A stretch of 41,401 bases of DNA from Myxococcales bacterium. GTDB lineage: Bacteria; Myxococcota; Myxococcia; Myxococcales; UBA5297. Location of the stretch: the NCBI GenBank assembly GCA_031262165.1, contig JAISIF010000038.1, positions 1 through 41,401 on the forward strand, in the 5' to 3' direction. The notes under the pieces were generated by a model that was not told the origin of the DNA, ran no database searches, and was given only the letters and a program-made list of their open reading frames with translations. This document shows, one piece after another, positions 8,391 through 16,955 of the stretch (position 1 is its first letter; every line of letters begins with the position of its first letter). The position numbers were made by a program, and so were the translations under genes.

Positions 8391-10004
8391 GTGCCCTCCC
8401 TGAACGCCTCGCTCCGAGCTCAGAACGCGCTGAGGGCCCTAAAGGCCGTCTTCGGCAGCTGGCGCCTGGGCGCGGTGAGCCTCTTCTCGTTCGCGTCTGG
8501 GCTGCCGCTCGGCCTCGTCACCCTGGCCATCCCGACGTGGATGACGATGGCGGGTGAGGATTTGAAGACAGTCGGTTTTCTGACGGCGGCGCAGGCGCCC
8601 TACGCCTTCAAGTTCCTCTGGTCGCCTTGGATCGATCGCTTCGGTTTCGCGCGCCTGCCGGGCAAGCGCGGGTGGATCTTTGCTGCACAGGCCGCCCTCG
8701 CCGCGCTCACCTTTGCCCTCGCGGCCCTGGCGACCACGCCGAGCGTCGGGCTCGTGGCCGCGCTCACGCTGCTCATCGCGTTCGCGTCTGCATCCCAGGA
8801 CATCGCGATTGACGCCTACGCCGTCGAGGTCCTTCGGCCAGACGAGCAGGGCATGGCCGTGGGCGCGCGGACCGCCATCTACCGCGCGGCCATGTGGCTC
8901 TCGGGCGCGCTCGCCGTCTCGATCGGCCCTGTCGTGGGCTGGAACTGGACGCTCGCGGCGCTAGCGCTCATCTACCTGCTGCTCCTGCCCGCGACGCTGA
9001 AGGCGCCCGACGCCGAGCAGCGCCCATCGCCACCGCGCTCCTTGGGCGAGGCCCTCATCGCGCCGTTTCTCCAGCTCTGGATGAAGCCGCGCGCGCTCGA
9101 GATCGTGGCCTTCGTCCTGCTCTACAAGCTGGCCGACAACCTGGCCGTGGCGCTCGTCCGCCCCTTCCTCGTCCAGACCGGCTTCGACCCCATCGACGTG
9201 GGCGTGGTGAGCGGCACGGTCGGCCTCGTGGCCACGCTCGTCGGGACATTCCTCGGCGGCCTCTTCACCCAGCGCCTGGGCGTGGGCCGTGCGCTCTGGA
9301 TCTTTGGCCTGCTCCAGGCCTTTGGAAACGGCGGCTATGCGCTCGTGGCCCACGTCGGCCCTGACCGCGCGCTGCTCTACGCCGCGTCCGCGCTCGACTC
9401 GGGCGCCTCGGGGCTGGGAACGGGCGCCTTCATGGTGCTGCTGCTGCGCCTGACCTCGAAGCGTTTCAGCGCCACGCAATACGCCCTGTTCTCCAGCCTG
9501 TTCGCCCTGGGCAGGACCGTGGCCGGGCCCATCGCCGGGCTCCTCGCCGACGCGCTGGGATGGCGCGACTTCTTCCTCTGGACCATTGCCTTCAGCCTGC
9601 CTGGTCTGGCCCTGCTCCAGCGATTCGTGCCCTGGCGCGCGCGCGACCTGCCGCCCGCCATCGAGGGCGATGGCAGCACTGCCGACGAGCACGACATCGA
9701 CCTCGACGCCATTCCCAAGGTGCCGCTCCTGAGAGCTCTGGCCTCGGGCGCGCTGATCGGTTTCACGCTCGCAACGACCGCGCTGATGGGCCTCGATCTC
9801 TTCAAGACCAGGTGGCTCGGCACGATGGAGGTCTTCGACGCCGGGCGCTGGCTCCAAAACTTTGCCCTGCCCAGTGAGCTCGGCGGAGCGCTCGATCTGT
9901 TCAGCGCGCTCACGTGCGGGCTCATCACGGGCCTGGCCCTGGCCACGAAGACAGCCGTGGCCAAGGCGCGTCTCCAAAAAACATCAATGATCTCGATAGG
10001 TTAG
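8391..10004 (+). CDS. AmpG-like major facilitator superfamily permease
   Basis: This is a 537-residue polytopic membrane protein with about 12-14 hydrophobic segments. The N-terminal signatures FASGLPLGLV and YAFKFLWSPWIDRFG, plus ASASQDIAIDAYAVE, are characteristic of the AmpG / acetyl-CoA transporter branch of the MFS. AmpG imports anhydromuropeptides from the periplasm for cell-wall recycling and influences AmpC beta-lactamase induction in enterobacteria. The start is GTG at 8391; no strong ribosome site is visible. The C-terminal third contains an acidic loop (DEHDIDLDAI) between helices. The neighbour 9 bases downstream is a radical SAM gene, so they may share a transcript. The exact substrate is inferred from family only. 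Confidence 0.85.
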   Translation: MPSLNASLRAQNALRALKAVFGSWRLGAVSLFSFASGLPLGLVTLAIPTWMTMAGEDLKTVGFLTAAQAPYAFKFLWSPWIDRFGFARLPGKRGWIFAAQAALAALTFALAALATTPSVGLVAALTLLIAFASASQDIAIDAYAVEVLRPDEQGMAVGARTAIYRAAMWLSGALAVSIGPVVGWNWTLAALALIYLLLLPATLKAPDAEQRPSPPRSLGEALIAPFLQLWMKPRALEIVAFVLLYKLADNLAVALVRPFLVQTGFDPIDVGVVSGTVGLVATLVGTFLGGLFTQRLGVGRALWIFGLLQAFGNGGYALVAHVGPDRALLYAASALDSGASGLGTGAFMVLLLRLTSKRFSATQYALFSSLFALGRTVAGPIAGLLADALGWRDFFLWTIAFSLPGLALLQRFVPWRARDLPPAIEGDGSTADEHDIDLDAIPKVPLLRALASGALIGFTLATTALMGLDLFKTRWLGTMEVFDAGRWLQNFALPSELGGALDLFSALTCGLITGLALATKTAVAKARLQKTSMISIG

Positions 10005-10013
10005 GAAAATTTC

Positions 10014-10874
10014 ATGGCCAACCTCTTCCAAAACCACAGCCGCGACTTCGAGGGCAACCGCTACGTCTATCCTGTGGTCAGCCGTCGCTCCCGAGGGCTC
10101 TCGATCGGGCTCGATCTGACGCCGCAGTGCTGCTCCTTTCGATGCGTCTATTGCAGCGAGCTGCGCGGCCAAGAGGCAACGGCGCCAGCGCGTCCCATCG
10201 ATCTCCCTCTGCTGCGCCAGGAGCTCACGGACATGCTCTCGTTCATCTTGAGCGGCGCGATCTTCCAGCAGCCGCCGTTCGACGAGACGCCGCAGACCCA
10301 CCGCCGCCTGAACGACATTGCCCTGAGCGGCTCTGGTGAGCCCACGCTCTCGCCGTCGTTCGAGGTGGTCTGCGAGCTGATCGACGAGGTGCTCGAAGCC
10401 GAGGCTCGCTGGTGTGAGCCCAAGGTCGTGCTCATCACGAACGCGACAGGCCTACACCTGCCAGCGGTCCAGCGAGGCCTGGCCCTGCTCGATAGAGCTC
10501 GAGTCGAGATCTGGACCAAGCTCGATGCCGGAACAGCGGCGCACTACGCGCTCGTCAATCGATCGAAGGTCCCATTCGAGAAAGTGCTCGACAACCTCCT
10601 GACCACGGGCCGTCGACGTGGGATCACCATCCAGACCCTCTTTGGCGCGCTCGATGGCCAGCCTCCTTCCGAACAGGAGATCGCGGCCTGGCTCGGCCGC
10701 CTCAAATGGCTCGAATCAGAGGGTGCCCAGATCGACGGCGTGCAGATCTACACCGTGGCGCGCGCCACCCGAGAGACCTCAATCCAAGCGCTGCCCGACG
10801 CCGTGCTCCAGGCCATTGCCGCCCGTGTCCAAGCGCTGGGATTGAAGGCCGATTGGTTTGGGAGCGGTGGGTAA
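10014..10874 (+). CDS. Radical SAM protein of unknown substrate
   Basis: The 286-residue protein carries a CX3CX2C iron-sulfur motif (CSFRCVYC) near residue 40, which binds the [4Fe-4S] cluster that cleaves S-adenosylmethionine. Further radical SAM barrel features are LSGSGEPTL (the GGE-like SAM-binding strand), VLITNATG and KLDAGT. The fold resembles the COG0731-type single-domain radical SAM proteins, distantly related to wyosine-base enzymes. No auxiliary cluster motif is seen at the C-terminus. The start has AGGAAA about 6 bases upstream and follows the permease stop by 9 bases. The substrate cannot be predicted. Confidence 0.85.
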   Translation: MANLFQNHSRDFEGNRYVYPVVSRRSRGLSIGLDLTPQCCSFRCVYCSELRGQEATAPARPIDLPLLRQELTDMLSFILSGAIFQQPPFDETPQTHRRLNDIALSGSGEPTLSPSFEVVCELIDEVLEAEARWCEPKVVLITNATGLHLPAVQRGLALLDRARVEIWTKLDAGTAAHYALVNRSKVPFEKVLDNLLTTGRRRGITIQTLFGALDGQPPSEQEIAAWLGRLKWLESEGAQIDGVQIYTVARATRETSIQALPDAVLQAIAARVQALGLKADWFGSGG

Positions 10875-11131
10875 TTGAGTTTTTTACCGATGTTCATTGA
10901 AGCATAAAAATTCGGGCAAAACCTGCAGGTTGTTTTCGGTTATTTATAAATAAAAAACACCTCGACCAAGGCTTCCCAACCAGAACCGCAGGAATGTTGA
11001 GGTAATCATTTTCCTCGGATTGTATCGTTCTGTCATCCCCAGCTAGGGGCACCGTCTCTGAATTGAATGGGGACTGATTGATTGCTCCCGCCAGAGGTGC
11101 GCTTTTCTCAAGATTCTGAAAGGTTGGCTTT

Positions 11132-11242
11132 ATGAAAAATGTGAATTCTCAAGCGCTGCCCTGTCGCTTGATAGTGTTGCTGATGGCCTTAGGACTTATC
11201 CCTCAATTATCCCGTCGCCAAAGCTCGTCCGTGAAACGCTAG
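11132..11242 (+). pseudogene. Signal-peptide ORF remnant truncated by the MITE-like element
   Basis: An ATG at 11132, with AAAGG about 7 bases upstream, begins a typical export signal (basic start, then RLIVLLMALGL). After about 19 codons the frame runs straight into the left end of the dispersed repeat at 11189 and stops at 11240-11242 inside it. The sequence beyond the repeat does not obviously continue the gene. I read this as the 5' end of a secreted-protein gene cut off by insertion or rearrangement. It is short, so chance is possible. The rest of 10875-11131 shows no gene. Confidence 0.35.
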
Positions 11243-11351
11243 CCTTCGTTGCTTCGCTCTTCACTTCCGCCTAGAAGCTCCCGCCTGGCGCCTCGTCTGG
11301 CTTTTCCCGTCCTTCGCGGTGCAAAGGTCCTCATGAAGGGATAAGTCCTAA
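11189..11351 (+). mobile_element. MITE-like dispersed repeat, copy A (163 bp)
   Basis: The ends are inverted repeats: TTAGGACTTATCCCT at the left and AGGGATAAGTCCTAA at the right (with one extra inner base). Copies with strong similarity occur at 24126-24286 (same orientation) and 29589-29743 (opposite). No protein is encoded. Size, inverted ends and copy number fit a miniature inverted-repeat transposable element mobilised in trans. TA next to the GGAC/GTCC ends would suit an IS630/Tc1-type target, but the palindromic TTA...TAA makes the target duplication ambiguous. This copy ends 43 bases before the first of two lipoprotein genes. Confidence 0.8.
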
Positions 11352-11393
11352 ATAGGATCTGTTTGGATGCTCACTTCTGTTTTTGGAGGAAAC

Positions 11394-11789
11394 ATGTTCC
11401 GATACGTCTTGATTGCAATCATACCAGTATTGGTCGCCACAGCCTGTGGCAGTGAGGACAAAGAATGTGTTGAAACCTACTATGAAACTGAAAAAAAACA
11501 TGCCCTGGAAATTGATATAATCGCCCCAACTGGCAATAATGATCGCCCAGATCATTGGACAGTCACCTGGGCAGATCTTGAAAATCCAACTAATTCAGGG
11601 ATCATGGTCTCTAGCTTTAGCAGAATGCCTGATACATTCGAGGGCCCGATCAATAAAGTGACCAAACTCCGCATCACCGTCTCCTCCCCTGGATTTTATG
11701 ACGAGTCTTTTGATTTTGAATTTGAGAAAGGCGAATGTCTATATAAACGAGATATAGAGGAAGTTCGGATGACAAAAGTCGATTCATAG
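11394..11789 (+). CDS. Small lipoprotein, tandem paralogue 1
   Basis: The start at 11394 has GGAGGAAAC directly upstream and gives a signal peptide with lipobox VATAC. The mature part is about 110 residues. It shares an ordered pattern with the next gene: TVTW-D---P-N-GI, then FEG-I-K--K--IT---PGF, then a final EF-K--C. This suggests one beta-rich domain, perhaps Ig-like, closed by a disulfide. Codon use is clearly AT-richer than in surrounding genes, which points to recent acquisition or relaxed selection. Function unknown. Confidence 0.75.
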   Translation: MFRYVLIAIIPVLVATACGSEDKECVETYYETEKKHALEIDIIAPTGNNDRPDHWTVTWADLENPTNSGIMVSSFSRMPDTFEGPINKVTKLRITVSSPGFYDESFDFEFEKGECLYKRDIEEVRMTKVDS

Positions 11790-11862
11790 GCCTTATCTAA
11801 AATAACCTGAAGAATGCGACATCCATCCAACTCGGGTGGAAGCACTTCTTTTGGGAGGAAAC

Positions 11863-12333
11863 ATGTCTCGATATCTTCTCGTTCTCTTCTCACTGCTGGC
11901 GCTTTGTTTGACCGCATGTGATGGTGAATGCGGCGGGCCATTTGTGGATCGAGATCCAGGATCCTCAAAAAAAGCACATGATTTTTCTCTTCGCGTCACA
12001 TATTCTAAAATATATTTGGAAACAGGCGCCTACGTTCTATCAGATCAAGAACGCATCGATAATGCTACGGTGACATGGGTTGATGCCGCTCATCCAGAAA
12101 ACACTGGAATCATCACTGGAATAAATGGGGATTATGGTGTTTTTGAAGGCGGGGACATTGAAAAAGCAAATAAAATCCACATAACCATCACCGCTCCCGG
12201 ATACATTGAGATGTCATTAGATGTTGAATTCAAGAAAAACAGCTGTGATCTATACTACGGTCATACCGAACACGTATATCTCGAAAAAGACGAACCAGCG
12301 GCTATTGACGATACGCTGGACGAAGAAGCCTGA
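11863..12333 (+). CDS. Small lipoprotein, tandem paralogue 2
   Basis: The start at 11863 has the leader GGGAGGAAAC, nearly identical to that of the preceding paralogue, so the duplication included the ribosome site. The signal peptide ends in LTAC. The 156-residue product keeps the shared pattern ATVTWVDAAHPENTGI, FEGGDIEKANKIHITITAPGY and VEFKKNSC, with a longer N-terminal insert and an acidic C-terminus (DDTLDEEA). It is AT-rich like its partner. Function unknown; a secreted surface or adhesion-like role is only a guess. Confidence 0.75.
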   Translation: MSRYLLVLFSLLALCLTACDGECGGPFVDRDPGSSKKAHDFSLRVTYSKIYLETGAYVLSDQERIDNATVTWVDAAHPENTGIITGINGDYGVFEGGDIEKANKIHITITAPGYIEMSLDVEFKKNSCDLYYGHTEHVYLEKDEPAAIDDTLDEEA

Positions 12334-12500
12334 CGCGATGCTCTCCTTTTTCATCGACATGCACGACGGCAGCGCCCTCTTCCGCGTTTCAACTCTGCCC
12401 ATTCGGACCACTTGAAGCCCATGCCTCCCGCAGACGAACCATCTCTCCAAGGAATGGCCGCCTCCCTCGGGATTATTCTGTCTTCAGAATAAAATTCCCG

Positions 12501-12670
12501 CAGGAAGGCCATTGTCTGGCCGATCGCGGCGGAGGAGAGCGTTCCTGGCAGCGCGGCGTGGGAGCCTATGAAATACCCAGCCAGGACGACGATGGCACAG
12601 GCAACCATCTGTCGAAGAATCAGGCGCAGCGTCTCGCCGCTGAAAAAGCTCTCCCCGCGATGGGTCGGAT
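12501..12670 (-). pseudogene. Broken inverted copy of part of the P-type ATPase gene
   Basis: The minus strand closely matches positions about 32309-32494 of the cation ATPase gene. The translated stretch CAIVVLAGYFIG is identical, followed by a diverged ALPGT--SAAIGQTMAFL. A 26-base deletion relative to the parent lies between CCGACCCATC and GCGGGGAG, so the reading frame is lost. Homology stops abruptly after CTTCCTG on one side and near GGAT on the other. It is a truncated, non-functional fragment. The flanks 12334-12500 and 12671-12899 hold no supported gene. Confidence 0.9.
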
Positions 12671-12877
12671 CTCTATGGACTCTCCCCGCGGTGCCGTGTC
12701 GATGATCTGGCGCGTGCGCTCGTGTCGATCGGCTTTCGGCGCGATCCCAGCCACCTGTCCGAAGAGGCGCTCTGCCAGCGACGCTATCGCCACGAACGGC
12801 TCGCGCGGCGCCATTCGCCTGGCTTGGTGCTGGCGAGATCGGCGTTTCTCGGGCGCGCGATCCTCGGCGCGACTTGT

Positions 12878-12901
12878 GAGAAGCGCCTCGATGCGCTTCT
12901 C
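12878..12901 (-). terminator. Hairpin at the end of uppP
   Basis: GAGAAGCGC (12878-12886) and GCGCTTCTC (12893-12901) form a 9-bp stem with a 6-base loop. It begins within the uppP stop codon on the minus strand. No clear T-run follows, so it may act as a weak terminator or as protection of the 3' end of the mRNA. Confidence 0.5.
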
Positions 12902-13733
12902 ACGAACCTTCGAACGGCATGAGGCACCCCGCGCCGACGAGGCCGAGGATCAGGATGCCGAGCGCGATGCGATAGACGATGAAGACCATCGTCGTGTGCG
13001 TGCGCAGGAACTTGAGCATCCACGCGATGGCCGCGATGCCGAACACGAACGACACGAGCGTTCCCACGGCGAGCGGCCCGACCTGGAGCGGCGAGGTCTC
13101 TTCGGCCAGGTGGCGCAGCTCGAAGACGCCGGCAGCCAGCGTGGCAGGCACGGACAAGAGGAATGAGTAGCGCGCCGCTGCCTCGCGCGTGAGCCCAGTG
13201 AACAGGCCAGCGGTCAGCGTGACGCCCGAACGCGACGCACCGGGGATCAGGGCAAAGGCCTGGGCAACGCCGATGACGATCGCGTCCTTGAGGCGGAGCT
13301 CGCCGATCGGGCGGTCGTGACGGGCGAGACGTTCGGACACCAGCAGCAGGCAGGCGAGGCCAATGGCGGCCGCGGCGATGACGTAGAGCGAGCGGAACGG
13401 GCCTTCGATGAAGCCCTTGAGCGCGACGCCCGCGATGCCGATGGGGACGGTGCCGAGCACGATGAACCACCCGAGCCGCGCGTTGGCCGTCTCGAAGGGC
13501 TTGCGGCGCACGATGCCGAGCGCGGTGTCGCGCGCGATGGCCCACAGGTCACGCGCGAAGTAGGCGATGACCGCGGTCGTGGTGCCGATCTGGATGATGG
13601 CTGAGAAGGCCGCGCCTGGATCGGCCCACCCAAGCAGCGCTGGGACGATGCGCAGGTGAGCGGTCGAACTGATGGGGAGGAATTCGGTCAGCCCCTGCAC
13701 GAAGCCGAGGACGATGGCCTGGAGGTAGTTCAT
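12900..13733 (-). CDS. uppP: Undecaprenyl-diphosphatase UppP (BacA)
   Basis: UppP is the inner-membrane phosphatase that converts undecaprenyl pyrophosphate to the monophosphate lipid carrier used for peptidoglycan and O-antigen synthesis; overexpression gives bacitracin resistance. The 277-residue protein has the two family signatures: GFVQGLTEFLPISSTAHL near the start (catalytic Glu and Ser) and LIPGASRSGVT in the middle (catalytic Arg). About eight membrane segments are visible. Length matches the family. It is transcribed away from the zinc cluster, from a shared 210-base intergenic region. Confidence 0.96.
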   Translation of the reverse strand: MNYLQAIVLGFVQGLTEFLPISSTAHLRIVPALLGWADPGAAFSAIIQIGTTTAVIAYFARDLWAIARDTALGIVRRKPFETANARLGWFIVLGTVPIGIAGVALKGFIEGPFRSLYVIAAAAIGLACLLLVSERLARHDRPIGELRLKDAIVIGVAQAFALIPGASRSGVTLTAGLFTGLTREAAARYSFLLSVPATLAAGVFELRHLAEETSPLQVGPLAVGTLVSFVFGIAAIAWMLKFLRTHTTMVFIVYRIALGILILGLVGAGCLMPFEGS

Positions 13734-13811
13734 GGCGCGCGCGCTTTAGGGCTGCCGAGGGGAGGGTCGCAAGGCGCTTTCAAGGGGGATCGGAGAGATG
13801 AACACTCCGAT

Positions 13812-13832
13812 GTTTCTTCTGGCCAAAGAAAC
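13812..13832. promoter_or_regulatory. Palindrome in the uppP / zinc-cluster divergent intergenic region
   Basis: GTTTCTT and AAGAAAC are perfect 7-base arms around CTGGCCA. The site lies 79 bases upstream of uppP and 111 bases upstream of the His-rich gene that opens the zinc cluster. Its size and position would suit a dimeric repressor such as Zur, but the sequence does not clearly match known Zur boxes. The assignment is by position only. Confidence 0.3.
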
Positions 13833-13943
13833 GTCAGAACCCGATGGCCCTGACTGGCGTCCAGACCGATTGCTCTCCTCTGCTCGCTCGACTAAGCGCC
13901 GCCGCCTTTTTTCGACACGCCGCTCTTTTGTCTGCTGCGCCCC

Positions 13944-14381
13944 ATGACCTCACGCCTTTGCCAGAAAAAGCACCTGTGTGCGCTCGCGCTCCTGCTCATG
14001 ACGAGCTTGGTTGGCGCCGAGTTCTTGGCACTGGCCCATCAGGTCCTCGCGCACCACACCTACTGTTTCGAGCACGGTCACGTGATCGACGCAGCCGCGC
14101 AGTTGGAAGCAGACCATCACCACGGACACGCCTCACCTGTCCTGGATGATGGCGCTTCGATCTGGTCATCGCTCGACTCGACCGCGCATGCCGACGATGG
14201 GCACGCACACTGCGACAAGTTCGTCTTTTTGAAGATGGGCGCGCTGAGCGCCGCGGCTCCATCCGCGCTCGGGCTGACACAGCTCGACGACGCACTGCCA
14301 ACGCTGGCCGATGCGCCCTTTGTCTCGATCTCCCCACTCTTCCTCGCGCCGAAAAACTCGCCTCCCGTCCTCATCGGTTGA
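13944..14381 (+). CDS. Histidine-rich secreted protein at the head of the zinc cluster
   Basis: The 145-residue protein begins with a basic stretch and a hydrophobic signal segment (LCALALLLMTSLVGAEF). The mature part is His-rich: AHHTYCFEHGHVID, DHHHGHAS and HADDGHAHCDK. These His/Cys clusters suggest binding of zinc or another transition metal in the periplasm. It precedes a predicted zinc outer-membrane channel and a ZnuABC-type transporter in the same orientation. I recognise no named family with certainty. A periplasmic metal buffer or accessory to the outer-membrane protein is my inference. Confidence 0.7.
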   Translation: MTSRLCQKKHLCALALLLMTSLVGAEFLALAHQVLAHHTYCFEHGHVIDAAAQLEADHHHGHASPVLDDGASIWSSLDSTAHADDGHAHCDKFVFLKMGALSAAAPSALGLTQLDDALPTLADAPFVSISPLFLAPKNSPPVLIG

Positions 14382-14576
14382 GCCGAGCGTTTTTCCGTCA
14401 GACAGGCTGACCTGCGGGCGATGGCTGTCCTCATTCACTTGAGGCCACGCCCTTGCTGCTGCGCTCGCTTGTCTCATTCGAAGCCTTGCGCCTTCGTGTG
14501 TCTGTGCGCCCGATCCGTCTGATGACGTCGGTGCGCCTAGAGCTCGATGTGGCGCTTGAACAGCGAGGAATCTTCC

Positions 14577-15917
14577 ATGACGCGCCTTATCAGGCGTCGC
14601 CTCCAGGCCCGTGCCGCGACTTTTGTGGCGTCGGTGTCGTTGGCCGCCTTCTGTTTTCTGTTCTCTTCACTCATCCCTGCCCCGTGTGCCTGGGCTGAAT
14701 CTGAAATCGAATCAGCCGCTTCCCCCGAATCACTCCCGACCATCGCTCCTGACGAGCTGGCCGAGATCGAACGCGCACTCGGTCAAGACAGCGCCAAGCC
14801 AAACCACCCGCCACAGCCCCCGCCAGCCTCGGCCAATCCCGTGGTCGCGGCGCTCTCGAATTTCAACCCAGACCTCGCGGTCATCCTCGACGTGGCCGCT
14901 GGTTGGTTTTCGGGCGAGACGGGCAAGCCCATCACGTCGGGTGGTCACGATCCAAAGAAGACCGGGTTCACCTTCCAGCAGCTCGAGCTCTCGATCGGCA
15001 AGGCCGTCGATCCCTATTTCCGGTTCGACGCGAACCTCGTCTTCAGCCAGTTCGGCGTGGAGGTCGAAGAGGCCTACGCGACATCGCTCGCCCTGCCGTT
15101 CAGCCTCCAGATCCGGGCAGGCCAGCTCCTCACGCGCTTTGGCCGACTCAACGCCTCGCACCCGCACAGCTGGGAGTTCGCTGATCAGAACTTCGCGCTC
15201 ACGCGCCTGTTCGGCGCAGAAGGCAACCGGGGCCTTGGCCTCGAGCTCTCGTGGCTAATGCCCCTGCCCTGGTTCACCGAGATCATCGTCTCGGCCACGG
15301 ACGCGACGGGCGCGGCAACGGCGCGATCGTTTCTGGGCGCAGGCGAGTTCGACATCGACTCGCCACTCGACTTCCAGCTCACCGCGGCGCTCAAGCAGTT
15401 TTTTCCAATCACCGACGCGCTGTCCCTCAACCTCGGACTGTCGGCTGTCACTGGCCCCAACTCGACGGGCAATGGCAACCGGACCGACATCTACGGGCTC
15501 GATTTCTACCTGCGCTACCGGCCTGTCACAGGTGCTGCGCTGCGCTGGATCGCGCTGCAGGCCGAGGTGTTCTGGAGGCGTCGCCAGATCCCAGACGACC
15601 TGCTCCAGGATGTGAACGCCTACGCCCAGCTCGTGTGGCGCTTTGCCGATCGCTGGAGCGTGGCTGCCCGCTACGAGTGGGGATCTGCTGCCACTGGAAT
15701 CGATGGTGAGCACACCTCGCTGGACTGGCTCGACCCAGAGTGGACGCGCGACCGCCAGCGCGTGAGTGCCGCCGCAACGTTCCACCCGAGCGAGTTCTCG
15801 CGTCTGCGCCTGCAGGGGGCCCGCGATCACGCACCATCGATCACGCCCGATCCGATCTGGTCGGTGATCCTGGCCGCTGAATTCTTCGTGGGCGCGCACG
15901 CTGCCCATGCCTTCTGA
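14577..15917 (+). CDS. Predicted zinc-regulated outer-membrane barrel protein
   Basis: A signal peptide ending near AWA is followed by a Pro-rich linker and a beta-barrel-like region rich in alternating aromatic and polar residues (QQLELSIGKAVDPYFRFDANLVF, LQIRAGQLLTRFGRLN, PHSWEFADQNF). The last residues form a typical amphipathic strand. This 446-residue protein resembles the barrel proteins found beside zinc ABC importers and often annotated as zinc-regulated TonB-dependent receptors. No plug domain or TonB box is visible, so a porin-like role is more likely. The ATG at 14577 has GAGG upstream. The znuA-like gene starts 19 bases after its stop. Confidence 0.75.
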   Translation: MTRLIRRRLQARAATFVASVSLAAFCFLFSSLIPAPCAWAESEIESAASPESLPTIAPDELAEIERALGQDSAKPNHPPQPPPASANPVVAALSNFNPDLAVILDVAAGWFSGETGKPITSGGHDPKKTGFTFQQLELSIGKAVDPYFRFDANLVFSQFGVEVEEAYATSLALPFSLQIRAGQLLTRFGRLNASHPHSWEFADQNFALTRLFGAEGNRGLGLELSWLMPLPWFTEIIVSATDATGAATARSFLGAGEFDIDSPLDFQLTAALKQFFPITDALSLNLGLSAVTGPNSTGNGNRTDIYGLDFYLRYRPVTGAALRWIALQAEVFWRRRQIPDDLLQDVNAYAQLVWRFADRWSVAARYEWGSAATGIDGEHTSLDWLDPEWTRDRQRVSAAATFHPSEFSRLRLQGARDHAPSITPDPIWSVILAAEFFVGAHAAHAF

Positions 15918-15936
15918 TCTGAAAGGACCCATCCCA

Positions 15937-16878
15937 ATGAAACGCACTGTCCTCTCGATGTTCTTCTCTCTGATCGCCACTTTGTCCTCCGTGTCTGCCT
16001 TTGCAGATTCACTCGAGGTGGTGGCCACTGTCCCAGCGCTCGCCTCACTGGCGCAGGAGATCGGCGGCGATCAGATCAAGGTGACCTCGCTCTCACTGCC
16101 CACGCAGGACCCTCACTTCATCGACGCGCGCCCCAGCCTCGCGCTCGCACTCAACCGCGCCGATCTGCTGCTCTTCGTCGGCCTCGAACTGGAGCAGGGC
16201 TGGCTCCCCACGCTCATGACCAGCGCGCGCAATGGCAAGATTCAGCCAGGCGCGAGTGGCTACCTCGACTGTTCCAGCGTCGTCGAGCGGCTGGGGGTGA
16301 GCAACACTGCGCTCGATCGCCGCATGGGTGATGTCCATCCAGCAGGCAACCCGCACTACCTGTTCGATCCGCGCAACGCGCTGAGAGTGGCGCAGGCCAT
16401 CGCAGAGCGCCTCGCTGCAATCGATCCAGAAAACGCAGCGAGCTACCAGACGCGCCTCGAGTCGTTTCAGACAGACCTGAGCCAGCGCATCGCGGCTTGG
16501 GAGGCGCGCATGGTGCCGTTCAAAGGCGCGCCGATCATCGCCTACCACTCCAGTTGGCTCTACCTCGCCACCTGGCTCGGCCTGACCGAGGTCGCGTTCA
16601 TCGAGCCCAAGCCAGGCATCGCGCCCACGCCAGCTCACGTGGCGCAAGTCCTCGCGATTGGCCGCGCCAAAGGTGTCCGAGCCATCCTCCAGGAGACCTT
16701 CTACGCGGACAGCGCCTCGCGGCTCATCGCCGAGAAGATCCCGGCCCGCCTGCTCCGCCTGAGTGCTGGGCCAGACGTGCGTGGTGGCGAGTCCTACGCC
16801 GCACAGATCGAGAAGATCGTTTCTGCGCTCGAAGCTGCGCTCTTGCCCCAAGCCCATCAGGCCGAGGTGACGCCATGA
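15937..16878 (+). CDS. znuA: Zinc ABC transporter substrate-binding protein (ZnuA-like)
   Basis: This is a periplasmic cluster A-I (cluster 9) metal-binding protein of a high-affinity Zn/Mn uptake system. It has a cleavable signal peptide (to about AFA) and a 313-residue total length. Candidate metal ligands in the usual order are His in QDPHFIDARPS, His in GNPHYLFDPRNA, His in IAYHSSWLYL and an acidic residue in ILQETFYAD. The His-rich loop found in many zinc-specific ZnuA proteins is absent here; the neighbouring His-rich proteins may take its role. The start at 15937 has GAAAGGA upstream; an ATG at 15907 would overlap the previous gene and weaken the signal peptide. Confidence 0.88.
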   Translation: MKRTVLSMFFSLIATLSSVSAFADSLEVVATVPALASLAQEIGGDQIKVTSLSLPTQDPHFIDARPSLALALNRADLLLFVGLELEQGWLPTLMTSARNGKIQPGASGYLDCSSVVERLGVSNTALDRRMGDVHPAGNPHYLFDPRNALRVAQAIAERLAAIDPENAASYQTRLESFQTDLSQRIAAWEARMVPFKGAPIIAYHSSWLYLATWLGLTEVAFIEPKPGIAPTPAHVAQVLAIGRAKGVRAILQETFYADSASRLIAEKIPARLLRLSAGPDVRGGESYAAQIEKIVSALEAALLPQAHQAEVTP

Positions 16879-16955
16879 CTTCCTCACCCATCCCGACCTC
16901 TTCGCCTTCCCACCAACTCACCCTTGCCCCTCGCGCCAAAAGAAAAGGTGAAACC

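Noticed and set aside
12620-12814. Minus-strand frame between the ATPase fragment and uppP
   Set aside because: It has some regular-looking sequence but no start signal or recognisable family, and it runs into the pseudogene fragment.
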